Shown here: positions 1 through 5,169 of the stretch, one piece after another | How positions within the stretch are numbered: position 1 is the first letter of the stretch | How the letters are laid out: each line of letters begins with the position of its first letter | The notes under the pieces: generated by a model | What the model saw: the letters and a program-made list of their open reading frames with translations, nothing else | Databases searched by the model: none | What the model was told of the DNA's origin: nothing | Program-made: the position numbers and the translations under genes | Source of the DNA: Bacteroidales bacterium | GTDB taxonomy: Bacteria > Bacteroidota > Bacteroidia > Bacteroidales > UBA3663 | Assembly (NCBI GenBank): GCA_004557315.1 | Contig: SFEH01000133.1 | Coordinates: 1-5,287 of the forward strand | Length of the DNA: 5,287 bases | Direction: 5' to 3'

Positions 1-1
1 C

Positions 2-154
2 TACACCATGATGGGGTGCTGCAAGGAAGCCGGTGCAGATTTCCGAAAGTGGACGAACTATTTCCTGGAACACATCCACGAGTATGACAATGACCTGTCG
101 AAACCTCTGGACGACTTCCTCCCAGCAACACTCATGGAAAGAGGCTTGATTTAG
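2..154 (+). CDS. IS66-family transposase (large TnpC-type subunit), C-terminal 50 residues, cut by window edge
   Basis: Only the C-terminus is present: 50 codons open at the left edge and ending in TAG at 152-154. The peptide begins YTMMGCCKEAGADFRKW, contains a stretch FLEHIHEYDND, and then has a DDFLPATL segment. This recalls the IS66 C-terminal domain, where a 'CK..G.....W' helix is followed by an 'LLP' tail after the DDE catalytic core. The catalytic core itself lies outside the window, so activity cannot be judged. Downstream, 129 bp of non-coding sequence leads to a plausible IS66 terminal inverted repeat, which fits the layout of these elements. The family call rests on remembered similarity of a short tail plus the repeat; another transposase family is possible but less likely. 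Confidence 0.7.
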   Translation, partial: YTMMGCCKEAGADFRKWTNYFLEHIHEYDNDLSKPLDDFLPATLMERGLI

Positions 155-263
155 ACTCGTCTCCAACCGTCTCTGACAAACTCCAACAATTTCTTCAAAC
201 TTCTACAAGTATCTCTGAGAATCTCCAAAGTTTTCAGAGAATACTTCGTGACATTTGCAAGAT

Positions 264-283
264 GGGGTTTGCCGAATGCTTAC
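264..283 (+). repeat. Putative right terminal inverted repeat of the IS66 element
   Basis: This G-rich-to-TTAC segment ends in CGAATGCTTAC. Read inward from the end it is GTAAGCATTCGGC, matching the GTAAGC-type tips known for IS66 elements. The left repeat is not in the window, so pairing cannot be confirmed here. Confidence 0.55.
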
Positions 284-334
284 CGCATATTAGTTAATGG
301 ATTTCATTTTCGGAAGGTCCTAACTCTCCATTTT

Positions 335-748
335 TCAATGATATAATTCACAGATATGAGCAAGCTCGTCAGATTCATTAATCTGGGCATCAAGCACTTC
401 TTCTTTATCAATAGAGAAAACCTTCGTGATTGTCGCCACGAATTCAAGGATAGCCTGCCAGATTCTTCCGCTGATTGTCAGTTCGTGGCTGCCGCGAGTC
501 ACTTGGCTGGAGAGCCACGAGGGACGTGCTTGCTATCTGTGCTGCGAAGTTGGCAGACTGGCATTTGTCAAGCCCCAGCAGAGTCTTGCTCTCCTTGAAG
601 ATGACTTCCTGAGACCAGCGTCTGGAGTAGATTCTATATGCTTCAAAGAATCTCAGGCCAAGGTCTGTGGTAAGCAATCCGCTCCATGGGCCTCGCTTGC
701 TTCGGCGGACGAAGAACAGCCGTAAAGGGATACCGGAAGATCGACCAT
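335..748 (-). pseudogene. Degenerate IS4-type (DDE, YREK motif) transposase, C-terminal part only
   Basis: Reading the minus strand from about 748, one frame gives GIPLRLFFVRRSKRGPWSG, then LLTTDLGLRFFEAYRIYSRRW and QEVIFKESKTLLGLDKCQS. This carries the IS4-family YREK signature Y-x2-R-x3-E-x6-K (YSRRWSQEVIFKESK) around the final catalytic glutamate. The frame then runs into a stop at 444-446. A second frame picks up the family's C-terminus (ELTISGRIWQAILEFVATI, then TKVFSIDKEEVLDAQ) and ends at TGA 335-337. The switch is near 490-515. Fewer residues than usual seem to separate the two blocks, so a small out-of-frame deletion is likelier than a one-base slip. No N-terminal half or upstream DDE aspartates are present; homology fades at the terminator around 749. 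The remnant is non-functional. The family (IS4 or a close relative such as IS1380) is inferred from the motif. Confidence 0.75.
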
Positions 749-784
749 AAAAAGGTGCTATTGTCCATGTCGGACAGTAGCACC
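749..784 (-). terminator. Rho-independent terminator of the corA-lipoprotein operon
   Basis: On the minus strand, a 13-bp stem (GGTGCTACTGTCC pairing with GGACAATAGCACC, one position mispaired as C/A on this strand) closes a 5-nt loop (GACAT). It is followed directly by TTTTT (753-749). The hairpin covers 754-784. It lies 38 bp past the lipoprotein stop codon, in the right orientation to end that operon. The plus-strand side has no adjacent T run, so it is mainly one-directional. Confidence 0.85.
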
Positions 785-821
785 ATCATTTTATCTACTT
801 CTTTTTCTTGAAAATCAGGAA

Positions 822-1196
822 TTATTCTTCGTCGTTATCTTTAAGTCCTTCCTTAATTCCATCGACTATTCCTTTGCCCTTCTTCAGGATACTCTTGACG
901 CTCTTGCCAAAGTCTTTGCCTTTTTGCTTCAGGGTCTGAGTTGCGATCTTCGACTCGATCTTGATGAGTTGTTCTTCTTGTTCGTCGGTGAAGCTGCAGG
1001 TCTTGATGTACTCCATGATCTCGTCGTGTTTCTGCTCGAGTTTGTTCCAGTCTTCATCGGTCATTATGTCGCCTTTTTCTTCAATCTGCTCTGAGATTGC
1101 CTGGAGCTTTGAGATGACGCTTTCTTCCTTTGACTGGCAAGAGGTGAAAGCGGAGAAGAGGATGCACGAGAGAATAAGCAGTGTAATCTTTTTCAT
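822..1196 (-). CDS. Small predicted lipoprotein of unknown function, second gene of the corA operon
   Basis: This is a 124-residue protein. Residues 1-19 form a lipoprotein signal peptide (MKKITLLILSCILFSAFTS) with Cys20 as the probable lipidation site (AFTSC). The residues after it, QSKEE, resemble the Bacteroidetes lipoprotein export signal (Q/K followed by acidic residues), so outer-membrane and possibly surface location is plausible. The mature part is almost all charged helix: an acidic, coiled-coil-like section with MTDEDW near residues 45-50, then a Lys/Gly-rich amphipathic tail from about 90 to 117 (KGKDFGKSVKSILKKGKGI). ATG at 1196 is preferred over the in-frame TTG two codons upstream because MKK is a normal signal-peptide start. 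The gene starts 12 nt after the corA stop and is followed by a strong terminator, so it is co-transcribed with corA. I do not recognise a named family with confidence. A role linked to metal transport or envelope stress is only a guess from position. Confidence 0.85.
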   Translation of the reverse strand: MKKITLLILSCILFSAFTSCQSKEESVISKLQAISEQIEEKGDIMTDEDWNKLEQKHDEIMEYIKTCSFTDEQEEQLIKIESKIATQTLKQKGKDFGKSVKSILKKGKGIVDGIKEGLKDNDEE

Positions 1197-1208
1197 TGTC
1201 AATGTGTT

Positions 1209-2138
1209 TTAGAAGAGTTTCTGTTTCTTGAATATCCAGTAGCCTATGAACGAGATGAGGATGGTGCCAAGGACGATGAGCGGGAAGGCCCAAAGCCAGT
1301 TCTCCAATTGGTTGGGGACGTTCATTCCGAAGAAACCGCTGATGCCAGTCGGAATCATCAATATGATGGTGATGACGGTCAGTTTCTTCATTATGCTATT
1401 CAGGTTGTTGCTGATGATGCTCGAATAGGAGTCGCGCTGGCGTTCGAGGACCTCGCTGTAGATGTTGGCGGTGGCATAGGCCTGCTGCAGTTCGACCTCC
1501 ACGTCGTCGAGCAGGTCTTCGTTGTATGGAAGGTGACGCAGATGCTTCTTCAGTCGCACCATTACCACTTCGTTGCCTCGCATTGACGTGACGAAGTAAA
1601 TGAGGAATTTCTCCAAGCGCATCAAGAGTTGGAGCTGCTCGTTCTCCATCGATTCTTCGAGGGCTTCTTCGGCCGCCTTCATCATGACGTTGATCTGCTT
1701 CAGGTATTTCAGATACCAGACCGATGTCGAGAGGAGGAGCGAGAGCATGAGGTCGTAACGCTGACGCTCGGCAATGGACTTACGGTTGGTCCAGCGTATG
1801 AAGTCGTCGAGCAGTTCTGCCTTGTAATAGCACACGGTGATGAAGACCTCGCGGTGGACGAGGATGGCAAACGGTACGGTGTTGAAATAGATGTCTCCGT
1901 CGTCGTCGATCTCCTTGGCCGGGATGCGTATGAGGGCCATCAGCCAGCCGTCTTCGCTTTCAGTACGAGGACGCTCTTCAATATCTTCGGCATCGGTGAT
2001 AAAATCCAAAGGCGCACCAAAACGACGTTCAAGGTCATTAAGCTCTTCTTCATTCGGCTTAGTAACCTGTATCCAGCAATCAGATTGCCACTCGGGCAGT
2101 TGCTTGAATCCGCCTTCGCATTTCCAGTATTCTGTCAT
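1209..2138 (-). CDS. corA: CorA-family divalent metal ion (Mg2+/Co2+-type) transporter
   Basis: This 309-residue inner-membrane protein is of normal CorA length (about 300-320). The large N-terminal cytoplasmic domain contains a family-typical segment around 44-61 (PLDFITDAEDIEERPR). A long alpha-helical stalk follows (about 115-250). Two C-terminal membrane helices lie at about 253-270 and 281-303, with a basic cytoplasmic tail KKQKLF. The signature GMN filter motif is intact at 271-273 (FFGMNVP), at the end of the first helix. Known family members work as homopentameric channels for Mg2+ and other divalent ions; ion specificity cannot be read from sequence, and ZntB-like zinc transport is an alternative. 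The start is ATG at 2138 (MTEYWKCEGG); a longer open frame upstream runs antisense into the neighbouring gene and lacks family character. It is the first gene of an operon with the downstream lipoprotein and is divergent from the methyltransferase gene. Confidence 0.93.
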   Translation of the reverse strand: MTEYWKCEGGFKQLPEWQSDCWIQVTKPNEEELNDLERRFGAPLDFITDAEDIEERPRTESEDGWLMALIRIPAKEIDDDGDIYFNTVPFAILVHREVFITVCYYKAELLDDFIRWTNRKSIAERQRYDLMLSLLLSTSVWYLKYLKQINVMMKAAEEALEESMENEQLQLLMRLEKFLIYFVTSMRGNEVVMVRLKKHLRHLPYNEDLLDDVEVELQQAYATANIYSEVLERQRDSYSSIISNNLNSIMKKLTVITIILMIPTGISGFFGMNVPNQLENWLWAFPLIVLGTILISFIGYWIFKKQKLF

Positions 2139-2192
2139 GACATTGTCTTTCTTTCGGGGTGAAATAATGGCCTGTTGGCTGCCTATTTTGCT

Positions 2193-2209
2193 TTTTCGCA
2201 ATGCGAAAA
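2193..2209. promoter_or_regulatory. Perfect 8-1-8 palindrome, candidate operator
   Basis: TTTTCGCAATGCGAAAA consists of two perfect 8-bp arms around a single central base, in the divergent corA/methyltransferase intergenic region. A second, shorter perfect palindrome TTTTCGAAAA lies 8 bp further on (2218-2227) and shares the TTTTCG/CGAAAA half-site. This is typical geometry for a dimeric regulator, but no regulator gene is in the window and the binding protein is unknown. Confidence 0.4.
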
Positions 2210-2211
2210 TA
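2204..2211 (-). promoter_or_regulatory. Possible -7 element for the corA operon
   Basis: The minus strand reads TATTTTCG here, one mismatch from the Bacteroidetes -7 consensus TAnnTTTG, 66 bp before the corA start. No convincing -33 TTTG is found at the expected spacing, so this is a weak call. The element overlaps the 17-bp palindrome at 2193-2209, which would suit repressor control. Confidence 0.3.
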
Positions 2212-2231
2212 GTGTTTTTTTCGAAAAGTCG

Positions 2232-2262
2232 TTTCGTTTTAAGAGAAAAATGTGTACTTTTG
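2232..2262 (+). promoter_or_regulatory. Bacteroidetes-type promoter for the methyltransferase-nth operon
   Basis: TACTTTTG at 2255-2262 matches the -7 consensus TAnnTTTG exactly. The -33 region is weaker: TTTCG at 2232-2236 approximates TTTG with about 19 bp of spacing. Transcription would begin near 2269-2271, giving a leader of only about 12-14 nt before the ATG at 2283. The -7 element lies inside a GTAC-TTTT-GTAC inverted repeat (2254-2265). Confidence 0.6.
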
Positions 2263-2282
2263 TACGATTTTTCTGCAGAATT

Positions 2283-4385
2283 ATGAATTGGAACCCCGAA
2301 ATAAAAACATTTATTGTCAAACATATCGATGAAAATACCGACAGGCTGCTGCTTTCGGCTCATCGGTTTCCCGGGATTGACGTGCCTTTTGCGGTCGATC
2401 AGATTCTCGCGCGGAGACAGCTGAAGAATAAGCTGCCCGAGTGGTATGAGAATGCCGACATCGTCATGGGCGGTCGCATTCCTGCCGAGCAATGTTCGTC
2501 GGAACTGACGGCTCGCTACAAGAGGGAGCTGGTAGTGGGAGAGACGCTATGTGACCTGACTGGTGGCATGGGTGTCGATTTCTACTATATGTCGCGAGGC
2601 TTGGCAAAGGCAATATATACCGAGCGCCAGACGATGCTGTGTGAGGCTGCTGCACATAACTTCAAGGTGCTGAATGCCGATAACATCGAGATAAGGGAGG
2701 GCGATGGCAGACAACTGCCCTTGCCCGATGTGTCAACGATCTATCTTGACCCTGCCCGCAGGGCATGTGATGGCAGCCGTGTATATGACTTGGCGGAATG
2801 TGAGCCAGATGTGGTGGAATGGCACGACGAGCTGATCAGCCATTGCCAGCGCCTGATTGTCAAGATGTCGCCTATGGCTGATATTGCGCGTGTCGTGAAG
2901 TTGCTGCCTTCGGTCACCGAACTGCATGTCGTGGCGGTGAAGGGCGAATGTAAGGAGGTATTGGCTATTTGCGAGAAGGAGCGCAAGGAAGGAGCGTGCG
3001 GAATGGACGAAAGGCAGGGCGATGTCACGATGCATTGCATTGACTTCAAGTCAAATGGCATTGTTCGTTATGTGTTCTCGCGCTCGGAAGAGGCTGTTGC
3101 GGAATCGGTTTTTGCCTCTGCCATGGGCAGGTACCTCTATGAGCCTGATGTGGCTGTGCTCAAGGCTGGTGCATACAAGTCGCTTTGCCGAGCTTTTGAA
3201 GTCAAGAAACTAGATGTCAATAGCCATCTCTACACATCCGATGAGTTGAGGAGCGATTTTCCTGGAAGAATATTTGAGATTGACGATACTCTGGATTTTT
3301 CGTCAAAGACACTAAAGAATATGAAGAAGAAGATTCCACAAGCCAATATTTCGGCAAGAAACTTTACCATGACTGCCGACCAGCTTCGCGCACGATCGGG
3401 AATTAAGGATGGTGGCGAGGTCTATTTGTTTGCCTCAGCCTTGAAGGGTGTCGGCAATGTCCTGATGAAATGCCGTAAGGCTGCCTTGCTGCTTTGTGTC
3501 GTGCTTTGTTGCCTTGGTTGTGCTTTTGCCCAATCGAAGAGCGACAGGAAGAACTCGCCAGAAACGGTCGAGGAACTGCTTTCGGGCATTGCCATGCATT
3601 CGCCATACATGTGGCATCAGGGCATGGAGTTTGTCTATATGAACGAGAGCCTTAACATGCTGCTCGTGCCTGAAGAGGCGGGTGGGCTGCAGGACACGCT
3701 CAGTTACAGAGGGTCGGTCTGGACATTCGATGCTATCGTTTCGGAAGAAGACTGGATGGGACAGCAGACCATAGCGCTGCGCTTCTTGTCTCCTTCGGGC
3801 AAGGCTTTCCGCTATTCGACCAATAGGCTCATGACGCAGGCATCGGATACGGCATACATACCTGCTATCTCGGGCTTGTATCCGAAGCATGTGATTGAAA
3901 AGGTCAACGAGAAGCTATGCGCACGTACATTATATATATTGATTAATGATGACAGGATTTCGGATGGCGATAGCTTGAGATTCGAAAAGTTCGTGCCTGT
4001 GGTTGTCGATTCAGTGACCTACGGCACGGAATTGGCGCCTTTGGAGGTGAGATACACTTATGCCGACGGACGCAAGGCTTTCCTTCGCACTTCTTTGCCA
4101 GGGGCGAGGGAGAATGCAACTTCGACCGTCATCACTCGGTTTCTTTCGACGACCGACCCTTATCTCAACTATCCGAACATCTCGCGTGAGACCTGGTCGC
4201 TCATCCAGCACAATGACGTGGAAATCGACATGACGCGAGAGGAATGCCGCCTGTCGCTCGGTAAGCCGCAGAAATATGAGACATTCAACACGAGAAGCGG
4301 TCTGATTGAGCGATGGTTCTATACAGGAGGCCGTGTCTATGAGTTCTGGGATGGCCGATTGACAAGAGTCGGACGAGAGAAATAA
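2283..4385 (+). CDS. PG_1098/THUMP-like SAM-dependent methyltransferase merged in frame with an exported C-terminal protein
   Basis: This is one open frame of 700 codons. Residues 1-399 form a complete class I SAM-dependent methyltransferase of the type found next to a THUMP-like domain in Bacteroidetes. It has a conserved N-terminal helical region (MNWNPEIKTFIVKH), a QCSSELTARYK segment (70-80), the SAM-binding motif DLTGGMGVD (91-99), and the active-site-region motif LDPARR (155-160). The C-terminal THUMP-like part includes IPQANISARNF (351-361) and KDGGEVYLFA (375-384), and ends near KCRK. The substrate is unknown; THUMP-like domains suggest RNA. Residues 395-417 (MKCRKAALLLCVVLCC, then LGCAFAQ) are a standard Sec signal peptide with a likely cut near AFA/Q. 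Residues 418-700 form an exported domain of unknown function, whose last ~60 residues (MTREECRLSLGKP, then a RWFYTGGRVYEFWDG stretch) look like a BamE/SmpA-type fold. ATG 2283 is chosen because it follows the promoter and matches the family N-terminus. Normally these would be two proteins, so the merger may be real, resolved by internal initiation, or reflect a lost stop codon. Confidence 0.8.
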   Translation: MNWNPEIKTFIVKHIDENTDRLLLSAHRFPGIDVPFAVDQILARRQLKNKLPEWYENADIVMGGRIPAEQCSSELTARYKRELVVGETLCDLTGGMGVDFYYMSRGLAKAIYTERQTMLCEAAAHNFKVLNADNIEIREGDGRQLPLPDVSTIYLDPARRACDGSRVYDLAECEPDVVEWHDELISHCQRLIVKMSPMADIARVVKLLPSVTELHVVAVKGECKEVLAICEKERKEGACGMDERQGDVTMHCIDFKSNGIVRYVFSRSEEAVAESVFASAMGRYLYEPDVAVLKAGAYKSLCRAFEVKKLDVNSHLYTSDELRSDFPGRIFEIDDTLDFSSKTLKNMKKKIPQANISARNFTMTADQLRARSGIKDGGEVYLFASALKGVGNVLMKCRKAALLLCVVLCCLGCAFAQSKSDRKNSPETVEELLSGIAMHSPYMWHQGMEFVYMNESLNMLLVPEEAGGLQDTLSYRGSVWTFDAIVSEEDWMGQQTIALRFLSPSGKAFRYSTNRLMTQASDTAYIPAISGLYPKHVIEKVNEKLCARTLYILINDDRISDGDSLRFEKFVPVVVDSVTYGTELAPLEVRYTYADGRKAFLRTSLPGARENATSTVITRFLSTTDPYLNYPNISRETWSLIQHNDVEIDMTREECRLSLGKPQKYETFNTRSGLIERWFYTGGRVYEFWDGRLTRVGREK
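3465..4385 (+). CDS. Exported protein with BamE-like C-terminus, possible separate product from an internal in-frame ATG
   Basis: Translation from ATG 3465 gives a 306-residue protein that looks complete by itself. It has a basic n-region (MKCRK), a hydrophobic core (AALLLCVVLCCLGC) and a signal peptidase I-like site AFA/Q at about residue 22. The mature part is mixed alpha/beta. The last ~64 residues contain T-x-E-E-C-R-L-S-L-G-K-P followed by an aromatic strand RWFYTGGRVYEFWDGRL. This pattern recalls BamE/SmpA-like domains, where a GxP turn precedes paired strands, but it is not a confident family assignment. Location would be periplasm or outer-membrane inner face. The ATG is preceded by a purine-rich GAAGGG 16 nt upstream, too far for a good ribosome site, though Bacteroidetes use such sites little. 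It overlaps the last codons of the methyltransferase domain in the same frame. CLGC is a poor lipobox, so lipidation is less likely than cleavage. Confidence 0.45.
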   Translation: MKCRKAALLLCVVLCCLGCAFAQSKSDRKNSPETVEELLSGIAMHSPYMWHQGMEFVYMNESLNMLLVPEEAGGLQDTLSYRGSVWTFDAIVSEEDWMGQQTIALRFLSPSGKAFRYSTNRLMTQASDTAYIPAISGLYPKHVIEKVNEKLCARTLYILINDDRISDGDSLRFEKFVPVVVDSVTYGTELAPLEVRYTYADGRKAFLRTSLPGARENATSTVITRFLSTTDPYLNYPNISRETWSLIQHNDVEIDMTREECRLSLGKPQKYETFNTRSGLIERWFYTGGRVYEFWDGRLTRVGREK

Positions 4386-4403
4386 CTAATAGTTTTGAAC
4401 ATT

Positions 4404-5039
4404 ATGACCAAGAAAGAACGCTACGGGAAGATAATCGAATATTTTCTCGCTCATAACCCGAATGCCGAAACAGAATTGATCTATCATAACCCGTTCGACC
4501 TGCTTGTGGCAGTCATACTCTCGGCACAATGCACAGATAAGCGTGTCAACATGACTACGCCAGAGTTGTTGAGGGCTTTTCCTGATGCAAGGCGAATGGC
4601 AGAGACGACGCCCGACGAGATCTTTGAATATATAAAGAGCATTTCCTATCCCAACAACAAGGCAAGGCATCTGGTCAACATGTCGAAGATGCTTGTCGAA
4701 AAGTATGGGGGAGAGGTGCCTGAAGATTATGATGCCCTGCTCAGTTTGCCTGGTGTGGGCAGAAAGACCGCCAATGTCATTGCTTCGGTGGTGTGGAACA
4801 AGCCAAAGATGGCGGTCGATACTCATGTGTTCAGGGTGTCCAACCGCATTGGTTTGACTCAAAACAGCAAGACACCCTACGAGACAGAGATGGAATTGAC
4901 CAAAAACATACCTGCAGAATACATACCTGTAGCCCATCATTGGCTGATTTTGCACGGAAGATATGTCTGTACGGCAAGGAATCCTAAGTGCAGCGAATGT
5001 GGAATATCGGCTCTTTGCAAGAGTTATAGCCACAAATAG
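4404..5039 (+). CDS. nth: Endonuclease III, base-excision-repair DNA glycosylase/AP lyase
   Basis: This 211-residue protein matches the usual length of bacterial Nth. It removes oxidised pyrimidines from DNA and nicks the abasic site. All functional elements are visible: the DLLVAVILSAQCTD segment (32-45), the helix-hairpin-helix LPGVGRKTANVI (115-126) with catalytic Lys121 (equivalent to E. coli Lys120), and catalytic Asp139 in VDTHVFRVSNR. The C-terminal [4Fe-4S] loop has cysteines 189, 196, 199 and 205 in C-x6-C-x2-C-x5-C spacing. ATG 4404 (MTKKERYGK) is preferred over an in-frame TTG at 4395 because it gives the normal N-terminus. The gene starts 18 nt after the preceding stop with no terminator or promoter between them, so it is probably the last gene of the same operon. 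No clear terminator follows it before the rRNA-type promoter. Confidence 0.97.
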   Translation: MTKKERYGKIIEYFLAHNPNAETELIYHNPFDLLVAVILSAQCTDKRVNMTTPELLRAFPDARRMAETTPDEIFEYIKSISYPNNKARHLVNMSKMLVEKYGGEVPEDYDALLSLPGVGRKTANVIASVVWNKPKMAVDTHVFRVSNRIGLTQNSKTPYETEMELTKNIPAEYIPVAHHWLILHGRYVCTARNPKCSECGISALCKSYSHK

Positions 5040-5059
5040 GGGTCAAAATAGGGTGTTCT

Positions 5060-5131
5060 GCTAATTTGAATGAGCAAAAAATATTGTTTTGAGAGCTATT
5101 TTAAAGAATTTTTGTATTTTATTGCGAAAAT
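5060..5131 (+). promoter_or_regulatory. A/T-rich upstream region (possible UP element) of the rRNA-type promoter
   Basis: About 70 bp of strongly A/T-rich sequence with A and T runs (for example ATTTTTGTATTTTATT) lies just upstream of the -33 element. Such tracts boost rRNA promoters. I see no convincing hairpin terminator for nth here; CAAAA...TTTTG near 5076 is only a weak A/T stem. Confidence 0.45.
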
Positions 5132-5132
5132 A

Positions 5133-5164
5133 TTTGCATGGGCGGAAAATATGCTCTATCTTTG
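5133..5164 (+). promoter_or_regulatory. Strong Bacteroidetes promoter, probably of an rRNA operon
   Basis: TTTG (5133-5136) is followed by exactly 20 bp and then TATCTTTG (5157-5164). This is a full match to the Bacteroidetes consensus TTTG-N19-21-TAnnTTTG. Initiation is expected near 5170. The downstream leader carries a boxA-like motif and no start codon or ORF, as expected for an rRNA operon. Confidence 0.85.
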
Positions 5165-5169
5165 CACCC

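Larger units (their letters stand above)
1..283 (+). mobile_element. Right end of an IS66-family insertion sequence
   Basis: The element contains the transposase tail and a 129-bp non-coding 3' region. It appears to end at the sequence GCCGAATGCTTAC (271-283), whose reverse complement starts GTAAGCATTCGGC. IS66 elements characteristically begin GTAAGC, so the end is placed at 283. IS66 elements usually duplicate 8 bp of target, so 284-291 (CGCATATT) would be the target duplication if the other copy exists at the unseen left end. The terminal repeat and family are inferred from known IS66 end sequences; the left end and the accessory tnpA/tnpB genes are outside the window. Confidence 0.6.

Noticed and set aside
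212..240. Inverted repeat TCTCTGA...TCAGAGA in the IS66 tail as a terminator
   Set aside because: The stem is only 7 bp with a 15-nt loop and no following T-run; it could be a chance repeat.
356..725. Plus-strand open frames opposite the IS4 remnant
   Set aside because: They are antisense shadows of the decayed minus-strand transposase, with no recognisable protein character.
1197..1202. TTG start two codons upstream of the lipoprotein ATG
   Set aside because: MKK at ATG 1196 is the standard signal-peptide start; the TTG adds nothing and sits closer to the corA stop.
2175..2282. Upstream extension of the methyltransferase frame from TTG 2175 or ATG 2250
   Set aside because: Both starts precede or overlap the -7 promoter element, so they would not be in the transcript. 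The family N-terminus starts at MNWNPEI.
2139..2492. N-terminal extension of the CorA frame (118 extra codons)
   Set aside because: It runs antisense across the divergent promoter and into the methyltransferase gene, and has no CorA-like sequence. ATG 2138 gives normal family length.
4386..5033. Long minus-strand open frame of about 215 codons opposite nth
   Set aside because: nth is complete with all catalytic and Fe-S residues on the plus strand. The antisense frame is His/Arg/Cys-rich and resembles no protein.
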